Assembly (NCBI RefSeq): GCF_003056335.1
Contig: NZ_PYWA01000001.1
Span: forward strand, 248,001-312,000
DNA: 64,000 nucleotides
Direction of reading: 5' to 3'
Source: Paracoccus indicus
GTDB lineage: Bacteria; Pseudomonadota; Alphaproteobacteria; Rhodobacterales; Rhodobacteraceae
Every line of letters starts with the position of its first letter. Position 1 is the first letter of the stretch. The notes under the pieces are model-generated. The model made no database searches. It was not told the DNA's origin and saw nothing but the letters and a program-made list of their open reading frames with translations. Both the position numbers and the translations under genes were made by a program. This document shows positions 53,729 to 62,392 of the stretch, piece after piece.

Positions 53729-54274
53729 CTAGCCCCTCAGATATGGGGCAAAAGCGCCGGTGATCTGCGGACCGCCGGGCTTGGTGAACGACCCCCAGCT
53801 GCCAAGGATCGCGCCATTCGGGCCGATCAGCACCTTGTTGAAGTTCCACTTGGGGACGAAGCCTGTCTGATCGCGAACCCAGGCATAGAAAGGGTGCACA
53901 TCGCCCTTGGCCACCGGCAGGATGTCGGTCATCGGCAGGGTGATGCCATATTCCATCTGGCAATATTCGCTGACCTCCTTACCGCTGTCCAATTCCTGGT
54001 TGAAATCATCCGAGGGCACGGCCAGCACGACCAGCCCCTGGTCGGCGTATTCCTCGTGCAGGGCCTGCATGTCGGTCAGCTGCCCCGCAAAGCCGCAGAG
54101 CGAGGCCGTGTTCACCACCAGCACCGGCCTGCCGCGCCAGTCGCGGGTGTCATATTCCCCGCCGTCGATTGAGGGAAAGCTGAAATCCGGCGCCTCGGCC
54201 GCGCGCGACGCAGCGGGCGATAGTCCGAGGGCCGAGATGGCCGTGGCCAGGGACAGGAACAGACGGCGTTTCAT
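53729..54274 (-). CDS. Exported glutathione peroxidase-family protein
   Basis: 181 residues. The signal peptide MKRRLFLSLATAISALGLSPAASRA is followed by a thioredoxin-fold peroxidase with peroxidatic Cys60 in VNTASLCGFAGQ, the catalytic Trp/Asn in FVPKWNFNK, and DDFNQELDS in place of the usual FPCNQFGGQE. A second Cys (SEYCQMEYG) may resolve it through thioredoxin. It likely reduces lipid or hydrogen peroxides in the periplasm. It is the last gene of a seven-gene operon; the start overlaps the preceding stop by one base. Confidence 0.9.
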   Translation of the reverse strand: MKRRLFLSLATAISALGLSPAASRAAEAPDFSFPSIDGGEYDTRDWRGRPVLVVNTASLCGFAGQLTDMQALHEEYADQGLVVLAVPSDDFNQELDSGKEVSEYCQMEYGITLPMTDILPVAKGDVHPFYAWVRDQTGFVPKWNFNKVLIGPNGAILGSWGSFTKPGGPQITGAFAPYLRG

Positions 54275-54993
54275 CAGGCATGACCCTTTCGCTTCAGGCC
54301 CGTCACGGCGCGGAAGGCCAAGGCGGCCGCACCGATCAGCGCCAAGACGGTGACGATCGTATTGCCCGCCGCGACATTGGCGGCGATCACCCCGATCAAA
54401 GCCCAGATCACCGCCAAGGGATAGGCCCATTCGTCAGGCCGCATCGCCATGATCGTCAGCGCCAGTGCACAGACACCAATCAGGCACAGGATGGCCGCGA
54501 CCTGCTGCGACATGATCCCATGCCCCGCCAACCAGATGCCGATCGACACCCCCGAGGCCGCCGTTAGCCAGCCTGCATAAAGCGCGACGGGATGCCCCTC
54601 GAACCAGGGATCGCGGCGACCGGCCCACAGCATGGCGACGACCGCCAGCGCCATCATTGCAAGGATCATCAGCGTCGCCAGTCCCGGCAGAACCTGCGCC
54701 ACCGGGATCCACAGGAAGCCGACCGCAAGGCTGCCCAGGAGGGCGGGCCGCATGGTCGCCCAATCGTCATCCTCGGCCCGTTTCAACAGGCCGAAAGCCG
54801 CCCCCATGATCAACCACAGATAGATCACCCCCCAGATCGAGAACGCCCAGCCCGCAGGCTGCACGGGCGGGTCCCGCTGCGGGATCGGGAACAAATCGGC
54901 GCTGTATCCAGCAAAGCCCGGAAAGATCGCGGGCGACACGGCGAAAGCCACCGCCGCGATCAGAACAAGGATGGCATGGGTGCGGTTCGTCAT
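54274..54993 (-). CDS. TspO-like tryptophan-rich membrane protein
   Basis: 239 residues with about seven to eight hydrophobic helices. QPAGWAFSIWGVIYLWLIMGAAFGL resembles the conserved PxxxFxxxWxxxY region of TspO/MBR tryptophan-rich proteins, and Trp residues are abundant. It is longer than the classical five-helix TspO (~160 aa), so it belongs to the extended relatives annotated as tryptophan-rich sensory protein. TspO in Rhodobacter affects tetrapyrrole and oxygen-dependent gene control. Confidence 0.7.
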   Translation of the reverse strand: MTNRTHAILVLIAAVAFAVSPAIFPGFAGYSADLFPIPQRDPPVQPAGWAFSIWGVIYLWLIMGAAFGLLKRAEDDDWATMRPALLGSLAVGFLWIPVAQVLPGLATLMILAMMALAVVAMLWAGRRDPWFEGHPVALYAGWLTAASGVSIGIWLAGHGIMSQQVAAILCLIGVCALALTIMAMRPDEWAYPLAVIWALIGVIAANVAAGNTIVTVLALIGAAALAFRAVTGLKRKGHA

Positions 54994-54996
54994 GGA

Positions 54997-55743
54997 TCAC
55001 TCCTCGCGGCTGAGGCGGCGCGTCAGGCGCATCGACAAGCCATAGGGCAAGGCGCGGATGAACTTGAGCGAGCGGGTCAGGCGGTGGGGGAAGTGAATCT
55101 CGAAGCTGCTACCGTGCAACCCCTTCATGATGGCCTTGGCGGCTTCCTCGGGCTTGATGATGGCGGGCATCTTGAAGTCGTTCTTTTCGGTCAGCCGCGT
55201 TTCCACGAAACCGGGACAGATCAGGCGGATGTCCAGATCGGTGCGTTCGGCCCGCAGCGATTCGGCCAGGTTGATGACCCCCGCCTTGGATGCCGAATAG
55301 ATCTGCCCCTGCGGCAGGCCGACATAACCCGCGACCGATCCGGTCAGCGCCAGCTGCCCGCCCTTGCGCAGGACCTCGGGGCCGATCTGGGCGATATGGA
55401 AGCTGCCGGTCAGGTTCACGGTGACGATCTGGGCTGCCTTGTCGGGGTCCAGATCGGCGATGCGGCCCGGGTCGTACATCGCGGCCAGATGGACGATGCG
55501 GTCCACGGGGCCGTGGGCCTTGATGGCATCGGCGGCGGCCTGCACGCTGGCGCGGTCGGCCACATCCAGCACCTGCACGCTGGCATTGCCCAGTTGCGCG
55601 GCCAGCTTCTCCAGCGGCTCGCGACTGCGGGCGGACAGGATCACATGCGCGCCCTTGGCCGACCAGGCCTTGGCCAGCGCCTGCCCGATGCCGTCGCTGG
55701 CGCCGATGATCCAGATGCGTTCGGGGGTCTTGTCGCTGCTCAT
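54997..55743 (-). CDS. SDR-family oxidoreductase of the lipid-stress operon
   Basis: 248 residues. It shows IIGASDGIGQALAKAWSAKGAHVILSAR (coenzyme motif), HLAAMYDPG, catalytic Ser in LTGSVAGYVGLPQ and YSASKAGV (Tyr/Lys). The start overlaps the transporter stop (ATGA). The position next to CFA-synthase, DUF1365 and amine oxidase genes corresponds to the SDR of the Rhodobacter sphaeroides RSP_1087-1091 singlet-oxygen operon as I recall it. Substrate unknown, possibly an oxidised lipid. Confidence 0.86.
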   Translation of the reverse strand: MSSDKTPERIWIIGASDGIGQALAKAWSAKGAHVILSARSREPLEKLAAQLGNASVQVLDVADRASVQAAADAIKAHGPVDRIVHLAAMYDPGRIADLDPDKAAQIVTVNLTGSFHIAQIGPEVLRKGGQLALTGSVAGYVGLPQGQIYSASKAGVINLAESLRAERTDLDIRLICPGFVETRLTEKNDFKMPAIIKPEEAAKAIMKGLHGSSFEIHFPHRLTRSLKFIRALPYGLSMRLTRRLSREE

Positions 55744-56999
55744 ATCCGGCCCTTCCGGTGAAATTGGATCAAGAGGCCGATGGCCAGCGCACGCAGCACC
55801 AGCGGCAGGCCCGCATAGGTCCAACGCAGCGCGTCCAGCGCCTGTTCCGGATTGGGCGCGGCGGGTCTGAACCCCGCCCGCGCCAGCAGCGGCAGCGCGA
55901 TGGCCCCCGCCAAGGCAAGCGACGCTTTGGTCAGGAAGGCCAACCCTGCATGAGCACGCGTGGCGGCCCCCGCGCTGCCCGTCGCCCCGATCCGCGCCGA
56001 GAGGATCGCGGGCGGCAGGACCAGATCGGCGCCGAAGGTCAGCCCGGTCAGCAGGCAGATGACGAAGAACAGCCCCACCGTCCCCGGCCCAAGCGCCAGC
56101 GCGCCCGCAAACCCCGCAATCGACAGGATCAGCGCGCCCGTCCAGACCGGCACGGCGCCGAAACGCCCCGCCAAGTGACTGGCAAGTGCTGCCCCCGGCA
56201 AGGCGGCCACGAAATAGGCCAGAAGAAAGGCCCCGGCCAGATCCTCGGCCCCCAGCAGGTCGCGGACCAGCATCAGGATCAGCGCGGCGGGAAAGGCCGC
56301 CGACAGCAGGACCAGCCCCGCCACCGCATAGAAAGGTCCGAAGGCGCGCAGGCCCGGTGGGGCGACATCGGGCGCGGCCCTCAGGTCGAAACGCGCGGTC
56401 GCCTGCCATCGCAGGAATAGCGGCAGGCAGATCGCCATGCCGATGGCCAGCACCCCCGCCAGCGCCAGCAGCGACGCCTGACGGCCCACAACCACGGCCA
56501 GCCCCGCAGGCAGCGAGACCGCCAGGATCAGCCCCGCCAGCCCAAAGCCTTCGCGAAAACCGCTGATCCGGGACTTGGCGGCGGGCGCGCCACGCCAGAC
56601 CCCGCCATAGGTCATCAGGTTCACCGAAATCAGGCTGTGCCCCAGGCTGGCCAGCACCATCATGAGCGCGAACCAGACCAGCAGCGGCAGGCCCATCGGC
56701 GCGAACAGCCCCGCCACTCCGGCGACCAGCGCCACCGCGCCCGCCACCATCATCGCGGGTCGCGCATGGGGCCAGCGGTCGCCCGCCCAACCGACCAAAG
56801 GGTCCTGCACCGCATCGACCGCGCGCAGGGCGGCCAGCACAACCCCCAAGGCCGCCAGCCCCACCCCCAGATCGGCGGCATAGAAATCCGGCGCATGGAT
56901 ATAAAGCGGCAACCCGCCAAAGGCCAGGGGCGCGGCCAGCGCGCCATAGGCCAAGACCTCGGCCCGCGGTGGATCCGCTGGCCGGGGGCCGTCACGCAT
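55740..56999 (-). CDS. MFS/GPH-type transporter
   Basis: About 419 residues with 12 hydrophobic segments. ALRAVDAVQDPLVGWAGDRW, the D-x3-DPxxGxxxDR motif of the glycoside-pentoside-hexuronide cation symporter group, is located after TM2. The start ATG at 56999 overlaps the CFA gene by 8 bp; the TTG at 57005 is less likely. Despite its family, clustering with lipid-modifying genes argues against a sugar substrate. The cargo is unknown. Confidence 0.87.
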   Translation of the reverse strand: MRDGPRPADPPRAEVLAYGALAAPLAFGGLPLYIHAPDFYAADLGVGLAALGVVLAALRAVDAVQDPLVGWAGDRWPHARPAMMVAGAVALVAGVAGLFAPMGLPLLVWFALMMVLASLGHSLISVNLMTYGGVWRGAPAAKSRISGFREGFGLAGLILAVSLPAGLAVVVGRQASLLALAGVLAIGMAICLPLFLRWQATARFDLRAAPDVAPPGLRAFGPFYAVAGLVLLSAAFPAALILMLVRDLLGAEDLAGAFLLAYFVAALPGAALASHLAGRFGAVPVWTGALILSIAGFAGALALGPGTVGLFFVICLLTGLTFGADLVLPPAILSARIGATGSAGAATRAHAGLAFLTKASLALAGAIALPLLARAGFRPAAPNPEQALDALRWTYAGLPLVLRALAIGLLIQFHRKGRI

Positions 57000-58152
57000 G
57001 GGCAAGACGGTATTGGATCACATCGGTGCGCCCGACCTCGAACGACGCCGCGCAGGCGGCCAGATAGAAGCGCCAGACGCGGATGAAGGCATCGTCGAAA
57101 CCCAGGCTGCGGATTTCCGGCAAGGCCGCATCGAAGCGCAGCAGCCATTCGCGCAGGGTTCGGGCATAGTCGCGGCCGAAACCGAAGCTGTCCTCGACCC
57201 GCAGGCCGGCGCGGGCGGCCTCGGCCTGGAAACGCGAGGGCGAGGGCAGCATGCCGCCCGGAAAGATGAAGCTGCGGATCATGTCGGGGCCGCTGCGATA
57301 ACGCTCGAAATAGCGGTCGGCGACGGTGATCGTCTGGATCATCGCGCGGCCCTTGTCGGCTAGCACATGGCCCAGCTTGCCGAAATAGACCGGCCAGAAC
57401 TTCTCGCCCACGGCCTCGAACATCTCGATCGAGACGACGTGGTCGTATTTTCCGGCCTCGTCGCGGTAATCCTGCAGGGCGATGTCGGCACCCTGCCCCA
57501 GACGGTTGCGGGCATATTCGGCCTGTTCCACCGAGAGGGTCAGCCCCTTGGGCGCGAAATCACCCCGTGCCAGCGCCCGCTCGGCAAAGCCGCCCCAGCC
57601 ACAGCCGACTTCCAGCAGGCGGCCCGAATTGCCCGACAGGTTGTCGATGATGCGGTCGTACTTGCGATGCTGGGCCGCGGTCAGGTCGTCGCCCGGCGCA
57701 TAGATGCCCGAGCTGTAGGTCATGCTGTCATCCAGCCACAGGCCATAGAACTGGTTGCCCAGATCGTAATGCGCCTGGATGTTGCGCCGCGACCCGGATT
57801 TCGTATTCCGGTTGAAGAAATAGAGCGCCTTGGTCGCCATCGCCTGCAGCCGGTTGCCATAGATATAGCGGTCCAGCACGTCCTCGTTCAGAAGGGCGAC
57901 GGTCAGCAGGGCCTCGAGGTCGGGGGTGTCGCACCAGCCGTCGCGATAGGCTTCGGTCATGCCGATGTCGCCCTTGGCGGCCAGCGCGGGCACCATGCGC
58001 CAGTCGTGGATGATCAGTTGCGCGTCAGGGCCGGGATGCACGCCGCCGAACGCATGAATGGCACCATCGGGCGTGGTGATGGTCAGCGTGCCGCGTTCGA
58101 TACGCTCGGCGGTTTCCAGGAACTGGCGCGACAGTCGTCCTTGCAGCAGCAT
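56992..58152 (-). CDS. Cyclopropane-fatty-acyl-phospholipid synthase family methyltransferase
   Basis: 386 residues. The N-terminal lipid-binding part (GVHPGPDAQLIIHDWRMVPALAAKGDIGMTEAYRDGWC) is followed by a SAM-binding domain with LLEVGCGWGGFAERAL, KGLTLSVEQAEYARNRL and SIEMFEAVGEKFWPVYFGKL, and YFERYRSGPDMIRSFIFPGGMLPS near the end. It methylates unsaturated acyl chains of membrane phospholipids. Relatives in Rhodobacter lie in the RpoE/ChrR regulon and take part in furan fatty acid formation, so the product may not be a cyclopropane. Confidence 0.92.
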   Translation of the reverse strand: MLLQGRLSRQFLETAERIERGTLTITTPDGAIHAFGGVHPGPDAQLIIHDWRMVPALAAKGDIGMTEAYRDGWCDTPDLEALLTVALLNEDVLDRYIYGNRLQAMATKALYFFNRNTKSGSRRNIQAHYDLGNQFYGLWLDDSMTYSSGIYAPGDDLTAAQHRKYDRIIDNLSGNSGRLLEVGCGWGGFAERALARGDFAPKGLTLSVEQAEYARNRLGQGADIALQDYRDEAGKYDHVVSIEMFEAVGEKFWPVYFGKLGHVLADKGRAMIQTITVADRYFERYRSGPDMIRSFIFPGGMLPSPSRFQAEAARAGLRVEDSFGFGRDYARTLREWLLRFDAALPEIRSLGFDDAFIRVWRFYLAACAASFEVGRTDVIQYRLAHA

Positions 58153-58173
58153 CGTGATTGGTCTTTCCCTGTC

Positions 58174-58971
58174 TTATGATCCCTTGCCACGATCCAACGT
58201 GGCCGCATCCGAGGCCCTGACGGCCTTCTGCACGGGCTTTTTCAAGTAACGGACTCCGCGTCCGAAAAGTTGCGCGGCCTGCCAGTGGATCAGGGCCATG
58301 ATCCGCTGCGCCTGAAAGGGGCGTCGCAGGGCGGCGGAACGGATGGCACGCGGCGTCATCGCCCGCGCCGGTCCCACCATGGATGTGCCCAGCTTGACCG
58401 CCCCATCCGCACCGATCCAGTCGACCCAGGCCCCGAAGCGGTCAGGCCCTGCGTCAAAGCGGAACACATAGCGCCCCGACCGCGGCAGGAAGGGCGAGAC
58501 ATGGAACAGCTTTTCCCCCGTCAACCGGTCGCTGCGCGTGATCGGACCCAGATCGGGGCGGTGGCACAGATACAGATGGCGTTCGCCGAAGGTGTTCGAA
58601 ACCTCGGCCAGAACGGCGCGCAGATCGCCCGCATCGTCGCGGCACAGCCAGAAGCTGACCGGGTTGAAACCGTATCCCGACGTCCGCGGCGTGGTGACCA
58701 GCGTGACATGGCGCGCATCGGACAGACCTGCAGGTTCCAGCAGCCCCATGATGAAACTCTGCAGCGACGATCCGTCCCGCGCGCCGAAGTCACGACGACG
58801 CAGCTGCCAAACCGCCGCGCTATCCACCGCGACAGGCAGATCGCCCGCGTCGAAGCCGGTCACCGGCACCGCCAGATAGGTTGCGCGATAGTGGAAATCC
58901 CGCGCCACGTCGCCCCGCCGGCCATGCCAGATGCGGGTGTCGATCAGCGCGCCTTCCCACAAGTCGGTCAT
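58174..58971 (-). CDS. DUF1365 family protein
   Basis: 265 residues matching DUF1365. It has LIDTRIWHGRRGDVARDFHYRATYLAVPV, TTPRTSGYGFNPVSFWLCRD, AEVSNTFGERHLYL, EKLFHVSPFLPRSGRYVFRF and a C-terminal FQAQRIMALIHWQAAQLFGRGVRYLKKP. The family almost always lies between a flavin amine oxidase-like gene and a CFA-synthase-like gene, as here, and is linked to lipid modification. The biochemical function is not established. The ATG overlaps the upstream stop. Confidence 0.92.
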   Translation of the reverse strand: MTDLWEGALIDTRIWHGRRGDVARDFHYRATYLAVPVTGFDAGDLPVAVDSAAVWQLRRRDFGARDGSSLQSFIMGLLEPAGLSDARHVTLVTTPRTSGYGFNPVSFWLCRDDAGDLRAVLAEVSNTFGERHLYLCHRPDLGPITRSDRLTGEKLFHVSPFLPRSGRYVFRFDAGPDRFGAWVDWIGADGAVKLGTSMVGPARAMTPRAIRSAALRRPFQAQRIMALIHWQAAQLFGRGVRYLKKPVQKAVRASDAATLDRGKGS

Positions 58972-60290
58972 GCAGCCTGCGCCTCCTCGGCCCATGGGTC
59001 CAGCCCAAGGGGCCATTCGATGCCCATGGCCTGTGCGACGCGCAGCGCCGACAGCAGGCCGTCTTCATGGAAACCATAGCGCGTCCAGGCGCCCGCGTGA
59101 TAGACCCCGCCCCGCCCCTGGATCGAGGGCAGCCGCAACTGCGCGGCCATGGCGGCATCGTCGAACTGCGGATGCGCCAGCATGGCTTGGTCGTGGATGT
59201 CGCGCGGTTCGAATTCCGGATTCAGCGTCACGATCAGGGGTTTGGGCGTGTCAAGGTTCTGCAGGCGGTTCATCCAGTATGACAGGCTGATGGGCTGATC
59301 CGGCACCGGACGGCGTGCCTGCGTGATATAGTTCCACGATGCCCAGGCCGCACGGCGACGCGGCATCAGGCGTTCGTCCGAATGCAGCACCATGCGGTTG
59401 GGCTGGGTGCGGAAGGCGCCAAGGATGGACCGCTCCTGCGCGTCGGGATGATCCAGCATCGCAAGGTTCTGGGGCGCATGGGCGGCCATGACGACGCGGT
59501 CGAATTCCTGCGGCCCGTGGGGGGTGACGACGGTGACACCCTGCGCGTGACGGATCACCTTGAAGACCGGCGCCCCCAGGTGGACCTTGCCGCGCAAACC
59601 CTCGATGATCGCCCGCACATAGGCGCGCGAGCCGCCCGTCACCGTCAGCCAGTCCGGCTGCCCGCTGACCGACAAGAGGCCATGGTTGTCGAAGAACCGC
59701 ACGAAGCTGGCCGCGGGGAAATCCAGCATGTCGCCCGAGGGCGTGGACCAGATGGCACCGGAAATCGGCTGCAGGAACATCTCGCGGAAGTCGCGGCCAA
59801 GGCGCAGCCGGTCCAGCATCTGGCCAAGCGACAGGCCGCTGTCGTGATAGTCATGCGCCTGGCGGAAGAACCGCAGGATGTCGCGCAGCATCATCAGGTG
59901 GCGGGGGTCAAGCGCGCGCACCTTCTGCGCGAACAGCGCCGCCGTGGTGGCGGTCCCGTATTCGTAACGCCCGCCCCCGAAGCTGGCCGAGAACGTCATG
60001 TCGGATTTTTCCAAGGCCACGCCCAGATGCTCCAGCATCGGGATGAACAGCGGATAGGTGCGACGGTTGCAGACGATGAAGCCGGTATCGACGGGGGTGC
60101 TAAGGGCCTCGACGGTGCGGGCATGACCGCCGGGGCGGGTTTCGGCCTCGAACAGGGTGACGTCGTGATGCGGGTCCAGCAACCAGGCGGCCCCCAGCCC
60201 CGAAATGCCGCCCCCGATGACGGCGATGCGGGCGCGGGGGCCCGGGCTGGACATGCGGGGGGCGGGGCGGAACTGGGAAGGGTCGGTCAC
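58968..60290 (-). CDS. FAD-dependent amine oxidase/desaturase-like protein
   Basis: 440 residues from a GTG start with AGGAGA 9 bp upstream. It has the dinucleotide-binding motif IAVIGGGISGLGAAWLLDPHHDVTLFEA, TRPGGHARTV, DTGFIVCNRRTYPLF, and a C-terminal GVYHAGAWTRYGFHEDGLLSALRVAQAMG FAD motif. It is related to phytoene-desaturase and amine-oxidase flavoproteins found with DUF1365 and CFA synthases. It probably acts on methylated or unsaturated acyl chains. First gene of the operon. Confidence 0.9.
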   Translation of the reverse strand: MTDPSQFRPAPRMSSPGPRARIAVIGGGISGLGAAWLLDPHHDVTLFEAETRPGGHARTVEALSTPVDTGFIVCNRRTYPLFIPMLEHLGVALEKSDMTFSASFGGGRYEYGTATTAALFAQKVRALDPRHLMMLRDILRFFRQAHDYHDSGLSLGQMLDRLRLGRDFREMFLQPISGAIWSTPSGDMLDFPAASFVRFFDNHGLLSVSGQPDWLTVTGGSRAYVRAIIEGLRGKVHLGAPVFKVIRHAQGVTVVTPHGPQEFDRVVMAAHAPQNLAMLDHPDAQERSILGAFRTQPNRMVLHSDERLMPRRRAAWASWNYITQARRPVPDQPISLSYWMNRLQNLDTPKPLIVTLNPEFEPRDIHDQAMLAHPQFDDAAMAAQLRLPSIQGRGGVYHAGAWTRYGFHEDGLLSALRVAQAMGIEWPLGLDPWAEEAQAA

Positions 60291-60316
60291 GGTCTGTCTC
60301 CTGCTCTTGGTGCCAA

Positions 60317-60343
60317 GACACGGACAGGGCCGGGAAAAGGTTG
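60317..60343 (-). promoter_or_regulatory. ECF-type promoter candidate for the flavin oxidoreductase-CFA operon
   Basis: On the minus strand CAACC (60343-60339), 16-bp spacer TTTTCCCGGCCCTGTC and CGTGTC (60322-60317), 26 bp before the GTG start. Ten of the 16 spacer bases and the CGTG element match the phr promoter candidate. Confidence 0.5.
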
Positions 60344-60502
60344 CACCTTGCGACTTCGGTCGGTGGGGGGCGGAAAGTCAACCGCGATTGCGCGAACCCA
60401 TTGAAAGCCCGAAACTGTTGCCATGGTGGAATGAAACCTGCATTGATGGAAACCGATACCCGACCCGGCGCGACAACGCGCCGCGGCAAGATGCGGACGA
60501 AC

Positions 60503-61525
60503 ATGACGCTTAAGGAATTCGCCAAGCTGGTCGGCATGTCGCAGACCACCGTCAGCCGCGCCCTGAACGGCCACCCCGAGGTCAACGAACGCACCCGCGC
60601 CCGCCTGGTCGAGGCCGCCCGCCTGCACGGCTACAGCCCCAATGCCCATGCACGTTTCCTGGCCACGGGCCACGCCAGCATCATCGGCTGCGTCATCCCC
60701 GTCACCGGCCGGAACGAGATCGTGAACCCGATCTATGCCGATTTCCTGGCCGGCGTGGGCGAGGAATGCGCCGCCCGCCGCTTCGACATCAATTTGTCGA
60801 TGGTGCCCGACGACGATCAGGCGCAGGCCTATCGCGGGTTGAAGTCCAAGGGGCTGATCAGCGGCGTCATCGTCCAGTTCCCCCGCCATGACGACACGCG
60901 GCTGGCGCTGCTGGACAGCATCGGCCTGCCCTATGTGGTGCACGGGCGGGTCAGCGGTCACGCCGCGCCCTATTCTTGGGTGGATGTGAACAACCAGCGC
61001 GCCTTCGAACGCGCGGCGGGTTTCCTGCTGCAACTGGGTCACCGGCGCATCGCCCTGCTGAACGGGGACGAACGTCTGGATTTCGCCCACCGCCGGCGCG
61101 AAGGTTATGTGAAGGCGCTGCGCGAAGCGGGGCTGGCACCTGACCCCGACCTGATGGTCTCGGCCGAGATGACGGCGGCTTACGGCTATGCGCAGGCGCT
61201 TCGGCTGCTGGATCTGCCCGAACCGCCGACGGCAATCCTCTGCGCTGCCACGACCATCGCCACCGGCATCCGCCAGGCGGTCGAGGAACGCGGCATCATT
61301 CTGGGCCGCGACCTGTCGGTCGTGACTTTCGACGACGACCTGTCCTATTATAGCAACCGCGACACGGTGCCCTTCTTCACCGCCATGCGGTCGCCCGTGC
61401 GTCTGGCGGGGCAACGCTGCGCCGCCCGCCTGATCGAGCGGGTCGGAAACAGGAATGCCCCACATGTGCAGGACGTGCTGGAGGCCGAACTGGTCGTCGG
61501 GCGATCCACCGCGCCGCCGCGCTGA
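60503..61525 (+). CDS. LacI-family transcriptional regulator
   Basis: A ~340-residue regulator. The N-terminal helix-turn-helix MTLKEFAKLVGMSQTTVSRALNGHPEVNERTRARLVEAARLHGY includes the hinge region. It is followed by a periplasmic-binding-protein-like effector domain (IIGCVIPVTGRNEIVNPIYADFLAGVGEEC; VDVNNQRAFERAAGFLLQLGHRRIALLNG). Starts at 60503 or 60491 fit the family; upstream ATGs give an unrelated leader. No sugar-transport operon is adjacent, so its target lies elsewhere. It is divergent from the flavin oxidoreductase operon. Confidence 0.9.
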   Translation: MTLKEFAKLVGMSQTTVSRALNGHPEVNERTRARLVEAARLHGYSPNAHARFLATGHASIIGCVIPVTGRNEIVNPIYADFLAGVGEECAARRFDINLSMVPDDDQAQAYRGLKSKGLISGVIVQFPRHDDTRLALLDSIGLPYVVHGRVSGHAAPYSWVDVNNQRAFERAAGFLLQLGHRRIALLNGDERLDFAHRRREGYVKALREAGLAPDPDLMVSAEMTAAYGYAQALRLLDLPEPPTAILCAATTIATGIRQAVEERGIILGRDLSVVTFDDDLSYYSNRDTVPFFTAMRSPVRLAGQRCAARLIERVGNRNAPHVQDVLEAELVVGRSTAPPR

Positions 61526-61531
61526 CGGGGA

Positions 61532-62392
61532 TCAGGTCAGAACCTGCGCCGCAGCTTCGCGCAGGGAGGCTTCATGGCCCGTGCCGAGGATCTGGCCCTC
61601 GGCCATCAGATCGGCAATGCGGGGATCGGGTTTGAACAGCGGCAGCAGCGCGTCCTTTTCGTCCAACACGCGCAGCGCCCGCGCCAGCACCGTCACCTGC
61701 GCCTCATCCAGGCAGCCGAAGCCAGTCTCCGCGCCAAGCTGATCCCCGATGATCGAAGGATAGACCTCGGCCAAGACCACGGGCGCATCCTGCCAGTCCT
61801 GAAAGGGCCAGACGCGGGCATCCTGCCTGTCGCGCAGCCGGGCCAGCCAGGGAATGCCCGTCAGGCTTTGGGCACCGACGCTGCCTGCCCCCGCCAACTG
61901 GAAGGGCGACTTGGGACGCGCCCCGGTGATGGCGGTTTCGGTCGCGCGATGTTCTGGCAGCTTGGGATGGGCGGGCGGCTTCAGGCGCGGCAGATCCGCG
62001 ATCTGCTGCTTGCGCCCGTTGCCCCAGAAGACCGGCCTGCCGATCTGACGGTTCATCTGCGCGGCAAGGTCGCGATAGTTGCTGGCGTTGCGGTCGTCAT
62101 CCTGATGCAAGGCCGCCAGATGATCCCACAGCGCCATGGCGGCAGGTTGCCCCGTCACCATCGCCGCCACGCCCGAGGGATGTCCAAAGGCGAAATCCAC
62201 TCCGATCAACACGCGGTGCCCCGCCTTGCGGGACTTGGACAGCTGGCAAACCAACAGCTTCCATGCACGTTTGCGGGTTTCGGGATTCACCGCCTCGGCG
62301 CCATCGCTGCCGATCCAGATCGAGTTCGCACCCCGACAGGGCACCCCCGCCGCCGACCAGTCGACGATCAAGATGCGGTCAAAGCGCGGCAA
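61532..62392 (-). CDS. DUF429/RNase H-like protein linked to mobA
   Basis: 286 residues from a TTG start with GAGGCG upstream, overlapping mobA by 14 bp. ILIVDWSAAG at the N-terminus and VLIGVDFAFGHPSG resemble the first strands of RNase H-fold DUF429-type proteins with conserved Asp residues. VVLAEVYPSIIGDQL and LDEAQVTVLARAL fit the same fold (Glu-x-Tyr-Pro; Asp). I do not recognise a function. The coupling to mobA suggests a link with molybdenum cofactor metabolism or is incidental. Confidence 0.75.
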   Translation of the reverse strand: MPRFDRILIVDWSAAGVPCRGANSIWIGSDGAEAVNPETRKRAWKLLVCQLSKSRKAGHRVLIGVDFAFGHPSGVAAMVTGQPAAMALWDHLAALHQDDDRNASNYRDLAAQMNRQIGRPVFWGNGRKQQIADLPRLKPPAHPKLPEHRATETAITGARPKSPFQLAGAGSVGAQSLTGIPWLARLRDRQDARVWPFQDWQDAPVVLAEVYPSIIGDQLGAETGFGCLDEAQVTVLARALRVLDEKDALLPLFKPDPRIADLMAEGQILGTGHEASLREAAAQVLT

